Shown here piece by piece: positions 1 through 7,406 of a stretch of 64,000 nucleotides of DNA; position 1 is the first letter of the stretch; each line of letters starts with the position of its first letter. The position numbers and the translations under genes were made by a program. Under the pieces are notes generated by a model that saw only the letters and a list, made by a program, of their open reading frames with translations, made no database searches and was not told where the DNA came from. The stretch comes from Zoogloeaceae bacterium. GTDB lineage: Bacteria; Pseudomonadota; Gammaproteobacteria; Burkholderiales; Rhodocyclaceae. The stretch covers positions 248,001-312,000 of the forward strand of contig JACKMC010000001.1 of NCBI GenBank assembly GCA_024235595.1, given 5' to 3'.

Positions 1-271
1 CCACGCGGCTGGCGGCGCCCACGTCCGCGTCGGAGTAGGCGGCGACGTCTTCCTGGATGAAATCGATGAAGCGCGCCTCGCGCTGCAGCAGGCCCAGCAG
101 TTGCAGCGCCGCGTCGGGAGCGGCCTGCTGCAGCGGCTGCGCTTCGGCGGCGGGCGGCGCGCTGTCGAGGGCGCCGACACGGGCGGCAAAGGCCGGGTTG
201 GCAACGATTCTGAAGAAGCTGCTCAGGGCGAGGGAAATTCGGCCCATCAGGGATGGTTTCGCGGTGGACAT
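1..271 (-). CDS. DUF2760 domain protein (partial, C-terminus outside window)
   Basis: The reading frame opens at an ATG at 271 on the minus strand and runs off the left edge, giving the first 90 residues. They begin MSTAKPSLMGRISLAL and continue with a segment resembling LQREARFIDFIQEDVAAYSD. This arrangement (basic start, Ala/Pro/Gln linker, then a 'QRE.R..DF.QED...YSDA..GAA.R' block) is what I recall of DUF2760 proteins, which in many proteobacteria sit next to an Hsp70-like gene. The function is unknown. No signal peptide is evident. An AG-rich stretch lies just upstream of the ATG. The downstream neighbours that would give context are not in the window. Confidence comes from the recognised block, not from a search. 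Confidence 0.6.
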   Translation of the reverse strand, partial: MSTAKPSLMGRISLALSSFFRIVANPAFAARVGALDSAPPAAEAQPLQQAAPDAALQLLGLLQREARFIDFIQEDVAAYSDADVGAASRV

Positions 272-360
272 GGATGCTCCTGAAAGGGGGCGCCGGCGGT
301 TGGCGAGGCGCCCGCCCGGCGGCGCGCCGGGTCAAGCCTGCAAGGCTACCCGGAAAACGA

Positions 361-386
361 GCAAAAGGCCCCTGAGGGCCTTTTGC
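361..386 (-). terminator. Hairpin terminator after the first phasin gene
   Basis: A near-perfect inverted repeat (GCAAAAGGCCC / GGGCCTTTTGC around CTGA) lies about 50 bases past the phasin stop codon. On the minus strand it ends in T-rich sequence, as expected for an intrinsic terminator. Confidence 0.75.
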
Positions 387-437
387 GGGACTACCCGATC
401 GATGCTGCGCAGCCCAGTGGACCGCGCCCGCCGATCG

Positions 438-1019
438 TTAGCTTGCGGACTTGACTGCCGAGGCGACGGCCTTGGTGTTCTTGGCAAGGTTCTCGACGGC
501 CAGCGCGGTGGCGCTCTCGATGTTGGTCTGGGTGGTATCGGCCAGTTCCTTGGCGACCTTGGCGGCACTCTCGTAGCTCGACGAGGCGCTGGCGATCGCG
601 CTCTTCATGGCTTCCACGGCGGCTTCGGAGCCGGCCGGGGCGTTCTTGAAGAGCTCGTCCAGTGCCGCGGTGAACTTCCCGGCCAGGGTGCTGGCCTGCG
701 CTTCATAGAGCTTGGTCAGGGCGTCCTTGGTCTCGTTGCCGATGGTGGTCAGGGCACGCGCATAGGCAATGCCTTGTTCCGCGCCCGGGTTGAGCAGGCC
801 GAGCTGCAGCTCGAGCAGTGCCTTGGGCTCCTTGACCGCGGCCAGCGCCTGCGCATAGCTGGAACCCTCTTCCATGGTGCTGCGCGCCGTGGAGATGTTC
901 AGTGCGGAAACCCGCTCGACGGCGCCGAGCATGGTGTTGGTGGCCGAGGTGCCAGTCTCGAGGCCGGCTTCGAGCTCGGCTTTGACGGTGGCAACGAATT
1001 TTTCGGGCGTGGCGGACAT
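438..1019 (-). CDS. Phasin family protein (PHA granule-associated), paralogue 1
   Basis: A 193-residue Ala/Lys/Glu-rich, helix-forming protein without cysteine or signal peptide, of the phasin_2/PhaP type that coats polyhydroxyalkanoate granules in the cytoplasm. Recognisable phasin features are the N-terminal 'EKFVATVKAELEAG' start, the 'NISTARSTMEEG' block near residues 41-52 and the 'ALLELQLGLLNPG' segment near 67-79. The ATG at 1019 is chosen over an upstream in-frame ATG at 1079 because it has a strong GAGGAG ribosome site about 5 bases before it and because phasins normally start close to this block. A palindromic box lies in the leader (1072-1086) and a terminator follows at 361-386, so it appears to be a single-gene transcript. 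A second phasin with similar blocks lies at 63162-63710. Confidence 0.92.
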   Translation of the reverse strand: MSATPEKFVATVKAELEAGLETGTSATNTMLGAVERVSALNISTARSTMEEGSSYAQALAAVKEPKALLELQLGLLNPGAEQGIAYARALTTIGNETKDALTKLYEAQASTLAGKFTAALDELFKNAPAGSEAAVEAMKSAIASASSSYESAAKVAKELADTTQTNIESATALAVENLAKNTKAVASAVKSAS

Positions 1020-1071
1020 GTCGAACTCCTCAGGATGGATCGTCGGAACAGGGGTGCTGCATTCGCCCTTA

Positions 1072-1086
1072 TGTTGCATCGCAACA
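1072..1086 (-). promoter_or_regulatory. PhaR-like operator box before phasin 1
   Basis: Perfect palindrome TGTTGC-ATC-GCAACA. The same element, with a C for T in the left arm, occurs twice at the promoter of the second phasin, and both genes share the following 'AACATAAGG' context. PhaR repressors of PHA-making bacteria bind TGC-rich palindromes of this general type (family knowledge); the assignment is inference. Confidence 0.6.
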
Positions 1087-1151
1087 ATGCGGATTGCAAG
1101 TTCTTTTTGACACTTTGTTTCATTTGCCAGCCATGAGATGGCGAGATAAGA

Positions 1152-1177
1152 ACGGCATCCTGATGGCAGGATGCCGT
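1152..1177. terminator. Perfect 10-bp hairpin between phasin 1 and the fdh operon
   Basis: ACGGCATCCT / AGGATGCCGT with a 6-base loop. There is no long T tract, so it may be a secondary terminator or another structured site upstream of the phasin promoter. Confidence 0.45.
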
Positions 1178-1335
1178 AAAGGGTGACGCCACCAAAGGGA
1201 CGGATTCATGCTCCGTCTGCGCGGGTTGCAGCGCATTGCAGCATGTCTGCGCGGCATGACAGCAGTGTGTCGGGGCGACGACTGCGTGCAAAACTGGCTA
1301 TGCTGCCGTCGCCCCCGCCTACTCCTGCCGGGCGC

Positions 1336-1364
1336 AAAAAAAGCCCGCCTGGGAAAGGGCGGGC
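1336..1364 (-). terminator. Intrinsic terminator of the formate dehydrogenase operon
   Basis: GC-rich stem GCCCGCC / GGCGGGC followed on the minus strand by seven T residues, about 40 bases past the last operon gene. A textbook Rho-independent terminator. Confidence 0.88.
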
Positions 1365-1404
1365 CTGGAGGCAGGGGCAAGGGACGGCCCCTGATGGGGA
1401 CTTG

Positions 1405-1635
1405 TCAGCGGGCGGGCGTGCTCGCCTGGCTGGCCTGCCGGATCTGTGCCCAGCGCGCCGCGACCCTGTCCTGGGCCTCGGCCAGTGCGGCGTTTTCCTG
1501 TGCCGCCGCTTCGGCCGCCTTGGCCTTCTTGGCCTCGGCCTCGAGTTGCTGCGCTTCGCTCGGCGCAGGCAGCCTGGCGAGTGCGCTCCCCGACAGTGCA
1601 AGGGCCACGGCTGCAAGAATCATGCGTTTGTTCAT
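1405..1635 (-). CDS. Small exported Ala/Glu-rich protein, last gene of the fdh operon
   Basis: A 76-residue protein: cleavable signal peptide (MNKRMILAAVALALSGSALA, then cleavage), followed by a highly charged Ala/Glu/Lys helix of about 55 residues that should form a coiled coil or long helix in the periplasm. It starts 11 bases after the cytochrome b subunit stop with GAGGAG before the ATG, and the operon terminator follows. I do not recognise a family with a known function. Its position argues for a periplasmic accessory role with formate dehydrogenase, but this is inference. Confidence 0.75.
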   Translation of the reverse strand: MNKRMILAAVALALSGSALARLPAPSEAQQLEAEAKKAKAAEAAAQENAALAEAQDRVAARWAQIRQASQASTPAR

Positions 1636-1646
1636 TGCGGATCTCC

Positions 1647-2693
1647 TCAGTGTACGGTCGAGGGCTTGTGGCCCGGGCGCGGCGCGTTGTCGGGAATGCG
1701 CTCGCCACGGGCTTCGCGGTACCAGTATTCGTGGTGCTCCCTGGCCCAGGTCTCGTCTACATAGCCGGTCTTCATGCCGTCGAGTGCGCCTTCCATGCCG
1801 ATCGTGCCGATGTAGATATGGGCCAGCGACAGCGCCACGAAGAGCATTGCGCCGCCGGAATGGAGCATGTGGGCGAGCTGCATGTCCTGGCGGGTCTGGC
1901 CGAACAGCGGGAAGTCGAGGATGAGCCCGGTGCCGCCCACCATCAGGCCGAGAAACACCACGCCCAGCCAGAACCAGGTCTTCTCGCCGAAGTTGAAGCG
2001 GTGCGAGGGCACATGCTCGCCGCTGAGCAGGCCTCCGGCCTTGCGGATCCACAGCGCATCGATGGCCTGCCAGACGTTGTCCCGCAGGAACAGCACCACC
2101 ATGAGCACCACCGAGATGAAGAACAGCGGCCCGATGAAGTTGTGCACGTTCTTCGCCGCCCAGGCGAGATAGCCGAAGGCGGTGTGGCCGATCAGCGGCA
2201 ACAGCAGGTGCTTGCCGAACAGCATGCAGATGCCGGTGAGGGCGAGGATCACGAAGGTGCTGGCCAGCGACCAGTGGGCGAGCCGCTCGATGAACTTGAA
2301 GCGCTCCATGAGCTTGCCGGTGCGCTTGTCCTCGAGCTTGATCTCGCCGCGGATCGCGTAGAAGACCACCAGGCCGAGAAACACCACCACCAGCGCCCAG
2401 CCGCCATACTCGGTGATCGGGCCATTGCGCATCTGCCGCCAGGCCTCGCCTTCGGACTGGATCAGCACCCGGTCGGCGGGCGCGGCGAAGGTGATCGACT
2501 GGTCCTGTCCGCGTCGCGCGTCGCGAAAGGCATCGGCGTTGTTGCCGGGTTGCACGAGTCCCGCGCCGATCGCCTCGGCGGCGACGTTGGCGGGCGGTGC
2601 ATCGGCTGCGACGGCCGGCACAGCGGTGATGGCGAGTGTCGCCAGCAGGGCTGCGGCGGCGCTGCGCAGGCAGGGAATGAACGGTCGCGTCAT
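1647..2693 (-). CDS. fdhC: Formate dehydrogenase gamma subunit (cytochrome b556)
   Basis: 348 residues. Membrane di-haem cytochrome b that takes electrons from the periplasmic Fe-S subunit and passes them to the quinone pool. The N-terminus has a signal-like hydrophobic segment ending near VAADA (about residue 30), then a periplasmic extension. A first hydrophobic segment lies near residues 100-115, and the four-helix haem core follows. Histidines suitable as haem ligands are visible in 'IERLAHW', 'VHNFIG', 'LAHMLH' and 'LAHIYIG'. Length is larger than the E. coli FdnI/FdoI type (about 215 residues) and fits the longer FdhC form with the extra N-terminal region. Gaps of 11 bases to genes on both sides indicate one transcript. 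The start ATG is at 2693; an in-frame upstream extension would run through the preceding lipoprotein gene and is rejected. Confidence 0.93.
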   Translation of the reverse strand: MTRPFIPCLRSAAAALLATLAITAVPAVAADAPPANVAAEAIGAGLVQPGNNADAFRDARRGQDQSITFAAPADRVLIQSEGEAWRQMRNGPITEYGGWALVVVFLGLVVFYAIRGEIKLEDKRTGKLMERFKFIERLAHWSLASTFVILALTGICMLFGKHLLLPLIGHTAFGYLAWAAKNVHNFIGPLFFISVVLMVVLFLRDNVWQAIDALWIRKAGGLLSGEHVPSHRFNFGEKTWFWLGVVFLGLMVGGTGLILDFPLFGQTRQDMQLAHMLHSGGAMLFVALSLAHIYIGTIGMEGALDGMKTGYVDETWAREHHEYWYREARGERIPDNAPRPGHKPSTVH

Positions 2694-2704
2694 GGTTGCC
2701 TCCC

Positions 2705-2932
2705 TCAGTCGGCCGGCATGCGCCGCAATTCGTTCTGGTTGCCGATGCGGGCCCGCATGTCGCTCTCCCAGCGGGCCTTGTCGCCGCCATAGGCCGCCGA
2801 CTCCCAAGGGCGGGTATCCGCCTTGCCGTGGTACTTGCCGGGCTCGTGCGTCAGCACCTGGGGCTTCTCGCCACAGCCGGCCACGAGTGCCGCTGCGGCG
2901 AGCAGCGGAATCATCATGCTCACGATCTTCAT
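2705..2932 (-). CDS. Small lipoprotein of the fdh operon
   Basis: A 75-residue protein with a lipoprotein signal (LVAGC, lipidated Cys20) followed by about 55 polar residues containing 'HEPGKYHGKADTRPWE', which looks like a conserved small-lipoprotein body. Its ATG overlaps the stop of the beta-subunit gene in an ATGA arrangement (2929-2932), so translation is probably coupled. It sits between the Fe-S and cytochrome b subunit genes, suggesting a role in assembling or anchoring the periplasmic enzyme. The position is seen; the role is inferred. No named family is recognised. Confidence 0.82.
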   Translation of the reverse strand: MKIVSMMIPLLAAAALVAGCGEKPQVLTHEPGKYHGKADTRPWESAAYGGDKARWESDMRARIGNQNELRRMPAD

Positions 2933-3567
2933 TTGGCACCTCCGGTCTCGGCGGCCTTCATGTCGGCGTCCATGCTGCCCTTGCCGTAGGCGGTGTTCCA
3001 GCCGCTGGTGTCGGCGCCGCTGCCGCCACGTCGGACCACCCGCTCGCGGAAGATGTTGGCCACTTCGGCGGCGTCGCCGGCCAGCAGCGCCTTGGTCGAG
3101 CACATCTCGGCGCACAGCGGCAGCTTGCCCTCGGCGAGGCGGTTGCGGCCGTATTTCTCGAACTCGGCCTGCGAGCCATCCTCTTCGGGGCCGCCCGCGC
3201 AGAAGGTGCACTTGTCCATCTTGCCGCGCATGCCGAAGGCGCCTTCCTGCGGAAACTGCGGCGCGCCGAAGGGGCAGGCGTAGGAGCAGTAGCCGCAGCC
3301 GATGCACACGTCCTTGTCGTGCAGCACCACGCCCTCGTCGGTGCGGTAGAAGCAGTCCACCGGGCAGACCGCCATGCAGGGTGCGTCAGAGCAGTGCATG
3401 CAGGCCACCGAGAGCGATTTCTCCTTGCCGATCACGCCATCGGCGATGGTCACCACGCGGCGCCGCGAGATCCCCCACGGCACTTCGTTCTCGTTCTTGC
3501 AGGCGGTCACGCAGCCGTTGCACTCGATGCAGCGCTCGGCGTCGCACAGGAATTTCATTCTTGCCAT
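2929..3567 (-). CDS. fdhB: Formate dehydrogenase beta subunit (4 x 4Fe-4S)
   Basis: 212 residues. Electron-transfer subunit between the molybdenum/tungsten catalytic subunit and the cytochrome b. Cysteine groups for four [4Fe-4S] clusters are visible: C13/C16/C19/C23, C56/C59/C64/C68, C88/C91/C94/C98 and a fourth set starting C120/C123 and completed near 'LCAEMC'. Unlike E. coli FdnH there is no C-terminal transmembrane anchor; the tail is hydrophilic. It begins 10 bases after the alpha-subunit stop and overlaps the next gene by four bases. It has no signal of its own and would be exported with the Tat-bearing alpha subunit (family knowledge). Confidence 0.95.
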   Translation of the reverse strand: MARMKFLCDAERCIECNGCVTACKNENEVPWGISRRRVVTIADGVIGKEKSLSVACMHCSDAPCMAVCPVDCFYRTDEGVVLHDKDVCIGCGYCSYACPFGAPQFPQEGAFGMRGKMDKCTFCAGGPEEDGSQAEFEKYGRNRLAEGKLPLCAEMCSTKALLAGDAAEVANIFRERVVRRGGSGADTSGWNTAYGKGSMDADMKAAETGGAK

Positions 3568-3577
3568 GATGTTCTCC

Positions 3578-6481
3578 TCAAGCCTTGACGATCTGGCAGA
3601 CGGTGGTCTTGGATTCCTGCATCATCGTCACCACGTCGTAGCCGTAGGTGGTGGCGGTGTTGACTGCCTCGCCGCGCACGATGGGCGCCGCGCCATCCGG
3701 ATAGAAATCGAGCATGTCCTCACCCATCCAGCGGCCCGAGAAGTGGAAGGGCAGGAACACGGTCTCGTCGTTGACCCGCGGGGTGACCAGCGCGCGCACC
3801 TTGATCTGCGCGCCGGTGGGGCTCTTGACCCACACCCAGTCACGGTCGTTGATGCCGCGGTCGGCCGCCGCCTTGGGGTTGAGCTCGACGAACATGTCCT
3901 GCTGCAGCTCGGCCAGCCACGGATTCGAGCGGGTTTCCTCGCCGCCGCCCTCGTACTCCACCAGGCGTCCCGAGGTCATGATCAGCGGGAAGTCCTTGCT
4001 CACGTCCTTGAACTGCTGCTGCACCGTCTTGTAGAGCGTGGGCAGGCGCCAGAAGGCCTTCTTGTCCTCGTGGGTGGGGTACTTGTCGATCAGCGCCGGC
4101 CGCGTCGAGAACAGCGGCTCGCGGTGCTTGGGCACCGGATCGGGGAAGTTCCATACCACCGCCCGCGCGCGGGCGTTGCCGAAGGGCATGCAGCCGTGGT
4201 TCTTCATCACCACGCGGATGATGCCGCCGGAGAGGTCGGTCTTCCAGTTCTTGCCCTCGGCGGCGGTTTTCTCCTCGTCGCTGAGTTCGTCCCACCAGCC
4301 GAGTTTCTTCATCAGCACATGGTCGAACTCGGGATAGCCGAAGGCCAGGTCGGAACCGACCGAGGCCGAGCCGTCGCCTGCCAGCAGCGACTCGCCATCC
4401 TTCTCGACGCCGAAGCGGGCGCGGAAGGTGCCGCCGCCATCCATCACGTGACGGGTGGTGTCGTAGAGGTTGGGTGAGCCCGGGTGCTTGAGCTCGGGGG
4501 TGCCCCAGCACGGCCACGGCAGGCCGAAGTAGTCGCCCTCGCAGGGGCCGCCCTCGGCCTTGAGGGTGCGCGGGTTGAAGGTGCTCATGTGCTTCATGTG
4601 CAGCTTGAGCCGCTCGGGCGACTGGCCGCTGTAGCCGATCGTCCAGGTGCCGTGGTTGATCTCGCGCAGCACATCCTCCACGTTGGGCTCGTCCCAGCCC
4701 TTGGCGTCCTTGTCGAGCTTGACGTTCTTGACGAACTCGTCGGCAAAGCCGAACTTCCTGGCGAAGGCGTACATGATGGTGTGATCGGGCTTGGACTCGA
4801 ACAGTGGCTCGATCACTTTCTCGCGCCATTGCAGCGAGCGGTTCGAGGCGGTGCAGGAACCCGAGGTCTCGAACTGGGTGGCCGCCGGCAGCAGGTAGAC
4901 ATTGTCCTTGCGCACCGAGGCCGCCATCGCCGCGGTGGCGGACGGATAGGGGTCGACCACCACCAGCAGGTCGAGCGCCTTCATGGCCTCGAGCATGTCC
5001 TTGCCGCGGGTCTGCGAGTTGGGCGCCATGCCCCAGTACACCACCGCCTTGAGGTTGGAGTCCTGGTCGACCTGCTCGTTGTTCTCGAGCACCCCGTCAA
5101 TCCAGCGCGACACCGTGATGCCCGGCTTCTCCATCATCTCCTGGCTGGCGAAGCGGCCCTTCATCCACTCGTAGTCGACCCCCCACACCGCGCACCAGTG
5201 TTTCCACGAGCCGGTGGCGATGCCGTAGTAGCCGGGCAGCGAGTCGGGGTTGGGGCCCACGTCGGTGGCACCCTGCACGTTGTCGTGACCACGGAAGATG
5301 TTGGTGCCGCCGCCGGCGATGCCGACGTTGCCGAGAATCAGTTGCAGCGTGCACATCATGCGGGTGATGGCATTGCCGACCGTGTGCTGGGTCTGGCCCA
5401 TGCACCACACCACCGTGGAGGGCCGGTTCATCGCCATGGTCTCGGCGATCAGTTTCACCTCCTCGTCGGGTACGCCGGTGGCCTCGAGCACCTTGTCGGC
5501 GGTCCATTCCATGGCCTCGGCGCGGATCTTGTCCATGCCGTAGACGCGGTCCTCGATGTACTTCTTGTCTTCCCAGCCGTTCTCGAAGAGATGCCGCATC
5601 ACGCCATAGATGAGCGGGATGTCGGAACCCGAGCGCAGCCGCACGTAGTGGTCGGCCTTGGCCGCGGTGCGGGTGTAGCGCGGGTCGGCGACGATCACCT
5701 TGGCGCCGCCTTCCTTGGCGTGGAGGATGTGCAGCATCGACACCGGGTGCGCCTCGGCGGCATTCGAGCCGATGAAGAAGATCGCCTTGGCGTTCTGCAT
5801 GTCGTTGTAGGAGTTGGTCATCGCACCGTAACCCCAGGTGTTCGCCACCCCGGCCACGGTGGTGGAGTGGCAGATGCGCGCCTGGTGGTCCATGTTGTTG
5901 GTGCCGAACATGCTCACGAACTTGCGGAACAGGTAGCTCTGCTCGTTGGAGTGCTTGGACGAGCCGATCCAGTAGGTGGCGTCGGGGCCGAAGTTCTCGC
6001 GGATGGAAAGCAGCTTGTCGCCCACCTCGCCGATCGCGGTCTCCCAGCTGATGCGTTCCCACTTGCCGCCAACCAGCTTCATCGGCGTGCGCAGGCGGTG
6101 TTCGCCATGGCCGTGTTCGCGCACCGAGGCCCCCTTGGCGCAGTGCGCGCCGAGGTTGATGGGGCTGTCGAAGACCGGCTCCTGGCCGACCCACACGCCG
6201 TTCTTCACCTCGGCGTCGATGGCGCAGCCCACCGAGCAGTGGGTGCACACCGAGCGCCTGACCTCGATCGCGCCGTCGCCGGCCGCTGCGGTGGCCGCTT
6301 CGGCCGGGCGCACCATGGCGAAGGGCAGGTTGGCGCCGATCGCGCCGGCGCCCGCAGCGATACCCGAGCGCTTGAGAAAGCTGCGTCGGTCGAGCCGTTT
6401 GGGCGCGACATAACCGGCCAGCGCCTCGCTGAGGCCATTGCCGGCGGCGGCGGGGCTGCGACTTGATTTTCTGGTAAGCAT
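3578..6481 (-). CDS. fdhA: Formate dehydrogenase alpha subunit, Tat-exported, Cys-type
   Basis: 967 residues. Catalytic subunit oxidising formate to CO2 at a bis-MGD molybdenum or tungsten centre. A Tat signal (DRRSFLKRSG, residues 31-40) precedes an Ala-rich h-region, so the enzyme acts on the periplasmic face. The [4Fe-4S] ligands are C79, C82, C86 and C114. The metal-ligand position lies in 'QARICHSTTV', where Cys204 replaces the selenocysteine found in E. coli FdnG/FdhF; no in-frame TGA is needed. Downstream are the expected molydopterin-binding blocks (for example near 'AEAHPVSM' and the C-terminal dinucleotide-binding domain with 'TSGRLVEY'). ATG at 6481 has a GGGAGG ribosome site. It lies 11 bases after the small Tat protein gene and 10 before fdhB. 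Confidence 0.96.
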   Translation of the reverse strand: MLTRKSSRSPAAAGNGLSEALAGYVAPKRLDRRSFLKRSGIAAGAGAIGANLPFAMVRPAEAATAAAGDGAIEVRRSVCTHCSVGCAIDAEVKNGVWVGQEPVFDSPINLGAHCAKGASVREHGHGEHRLRTPMKLVGGKWERISWETAIGEVGDKLLSIRENFGPDATYWIGSSKHSNEQSYLFRKFVSMFGTNNMDHQARICHSTTVAGVANTWGYGAMTNSYNDMQNAKAIFFIGSNAAEAHPVSMLHILHAKEGGAKVIVADPRYTRTAAKADHYVRLRSGSDIPLIYGVMRHLFENGWEDKKYIEDRVYGMDKIRAEAMEWTADKVLEATGVPDEEVKLIAETMAMNRPSTVVWCMGQTQHTVGNAITRMMCTLQLILGNVGIAGGGTNIFRGHDNVQGATDVGPNPDSLPGYYGIATGSWKHWCAVWGVDYEWMKGRFASQEMMEKPGITVSRWIDGVLENNEQVDQDSNLKAVVYWGMAPNSQTRGKDMLEAMKALDLLVVVDPYPSATAAMAASVRKDNVYLLPAATQFETSGSCTASNRSLQWREKVIEPLFESKPDHTIMYAFARKFGFADEFVKNVKLDKDAKGWDEPNVEDVLREINHGTWTIGYSGQSPERLKLHMKHMSTFNPRTLKAEGGPCEGDYFGLPWPCWGTPELKHPGSPNLYDTTRHVMDGGGTFRARFGVEKDGESLLAGDGSASVGSDLAFGYPEFDHVLMKKLGWWDELSDEEKTAAEGKNWKTDLSGGIIRVVMKNHGCMPFGNARARAVVWNFPDPVPKHREPLFSTRPALIDKYPTHEDKKAFWRLPTLYKTVQQQFKDVSKDFPLIMTSGRLVEYEGGGEETRSNPWLAELQQDMFVELNPKAAADRGINDRDWVWVKSPTGAQIKVRALVTPRVNDETVFLPFHFSGRWMGEDMLDFYPDGAAPIVRGEAVNTATTYGYDVVTMMQESKTTVCQIVKA

Positions 6482-6492
6482 GGCGGCCTCCC

Positions 6493-6717
6493 TTACAGGC
6501 GGGTTGAGCGGTAGTAGCGCTGGATGTGGGCGGTGAGGCGATAACCCTCGCCCTGGCCCTGCGGTTCGGCCTGCGCCTCGGGCGGTGCGCTCTGGCCCGT
6601 GCCGAGGCCGGTCACCGCGGCCACGCCGGCCACGCCGCCGCCTGCCGCGGAGAAGAGAAAACTGCGGCGGCCGAAGCTGGCCGGTGCAAGGGGTGTGGTG
6701 TCGTCGCGCTTTTTCAT
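6493..6717 (-). CDS. Formate dehydrogenase region Tat-target small protein
   Basis: 74 residues from the ATG at 6717 (GGGAGA ribosome site 8 bases upstream); an alternative ATG at 6774 overlaps the previous stop as ATGA and would add 19 residues. A twin-arginine motif (GRRSFLFSAAGGG) starts near residue 15, followed by an Ala/Gly hydrophobic stretch and a short polar tail ending 'HIQRYYRSTRL'. Length, Tat motif and position before the alpha subunit match the family annotated 'formate dehydrogenase region TAT target' (TIGR02811 as I recall). The role is unknown; it may escort the enzyme or form a small subunit. Confidence 0.85.
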   Translation of the reverse strand: MKKRDDTTPLAPASFGRRSFLFSAAGGGVAGVAAVTGLGTGQSAPPEAQAEPQGQGEGYRLTAHIQRYYRSTRL

Positions 6718-6770
6718 GCTGGTGTCTCCCGCGTGGTCGGGTGCTGGGGCAGTGCCGGTGATCGTGATGG

Positions 6771-7406
6771 TCATGCCTCGATCTCCAGCATCCGCATTTC
6801 AAGGGTCAGGAAGGCGCCGGTGAAGGCGCCCACCGACTTGTAGAACCGTGCGTCCTCGGCGTTCTGCAGCGCATTGCAGCAGGCGACGGCCCAGGGACGC
6901 AGATGACGATTGAAGAAGTCTTCCTGCGCGCGGGCGCGCTCCGCCGGGGCGCGGCGCACGTCGATGAGCAGCGCCCGCATCACATCGCACAGCGCCGCGA
7001 GGTGGTCTTCCGGCTCGCCGCAGCTGTCGCGGCGCGCCAGTCCCAGTGCAGTGAGATCGTCGCGCAGCACCGCGAGCGGCTTTTCCATGAGGAAGCCGGT
7101 CAGGTACCAGGAACCGTGCATCACCGCCTGGGGCTTGCCCGGCGCGGTGAACAGCCTGCTCCACTCCTCGGCGATGGCCGCCGAGTCGGTTTCCCGCGCG
7201 GCGGCCCGCAAACCGCTCCAGGCCCGCGCCAGAGCCTCGGCCTCGGGCATGCCGGGGGCCGGTTCGAGCGGCTCGGCGCCGGCCAGGCTGGCCAGCAGCA
7301 CCGGGTGCGGCGGCTGCGCCAGCAGGTTGGCGACGAGGCCGTAGAAGCCGGCGCGGTCTTCGTCCTCGGGGCTGATCGCGTCGGCCCGGGTGTCGAGCGT
7401 GTTCAC
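6771..7406 (-). CDS. TorD/DmsD-type chaperone for the formate dehydrogenase
   Basis: 211 residues, all-helical cytoplasmic protein of the TorD family, which binds the Tat signal of molybdoenzymes and holds them until cofactor insertion. Recognisable segments are 'RAGFYGLVANLLAQPP' near the start, 'EEWSRLFTAPG' in the middle and 'EDHLAALCDVMRALL...FFNRHLRPWA', the (E)PxDH-type and C-terminal region of the family. The start is taken as GTG at 7406, which overlaps the stop of the upstream Fe-S gene (GTGA at 7403-7406) and leaves a normal family length; no ATG is available nearby. The likely client is the alpha subunit at 3578-6481 (inference from position). Confidence 0.88.
   Translation of the reverse strand: MNTLDTRADAISPEDEDRAGFYGLVANLLAQPPHPVLLASLAGAEPLEPAPGMPEAEALARAWSGLRAAARETDSAAIAEEWSRLFTAPGKPQAVMHGSWYLTGFLMEKPLAVLRDDLTALGLARRDSCGEPEDHLAALCDVMRALLIDVRRAPAERARAQEDFFNRHLRPWAVACCNALQNAEDARFYKSVGAFTGAFLTLEMRMLEIEA

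Larger units (their letters stand above)
1020..1404. other. Gene-free stretch between phasin 1 and the fdh operon
   Basis: Holds the phasin leader with its operator box, a hairpin at 1152-1177, the fdh operon terminator at 1336-1364 and, at about 1224-1245, a TGC-rich run (TTGCAGCGCATTGCAGCA) that resembles a loosely spaced version of the phasin box. No convincing coding sequence was found on either strand. Confidence 0.6.

Noticed and set aside
57..1136. Long plus-strand open frame over the phasin and DUF2760 genes
   Set aside because: Antisense shadow in GC-rich DNA; Arg/Gly/Ala-rich composition, while the minus strand holds recognised families with good ribosome sites.
1224..1245. TGC-rich run as a further phasin operator
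   Set aside because: Arms are separated by more bases than in the other boxes and it is 200 bases from the phasin gene; noted only in the gene-free entry.
5868..5876. Selenocysteine at the formate dehydrogenase active site
   Set aside because: The codon at the metal-ligand position encodes Cys; no TGA and no SECIS-like need.
4484..6466. 660-codon plus-strand frame opposite the formate dehydrogenase alpha subunit
   Set aside because: His/Gly/Val-rich antisense frame caused by codon bias of the real gene.
3578..6802. N-terminal extension of the formate dehydrogenase alpha subunit to 6802
   Set aside because: It would run through the small Tat protein gene; ATG 6481 with a ribosome site and Tat signal is the natural start.
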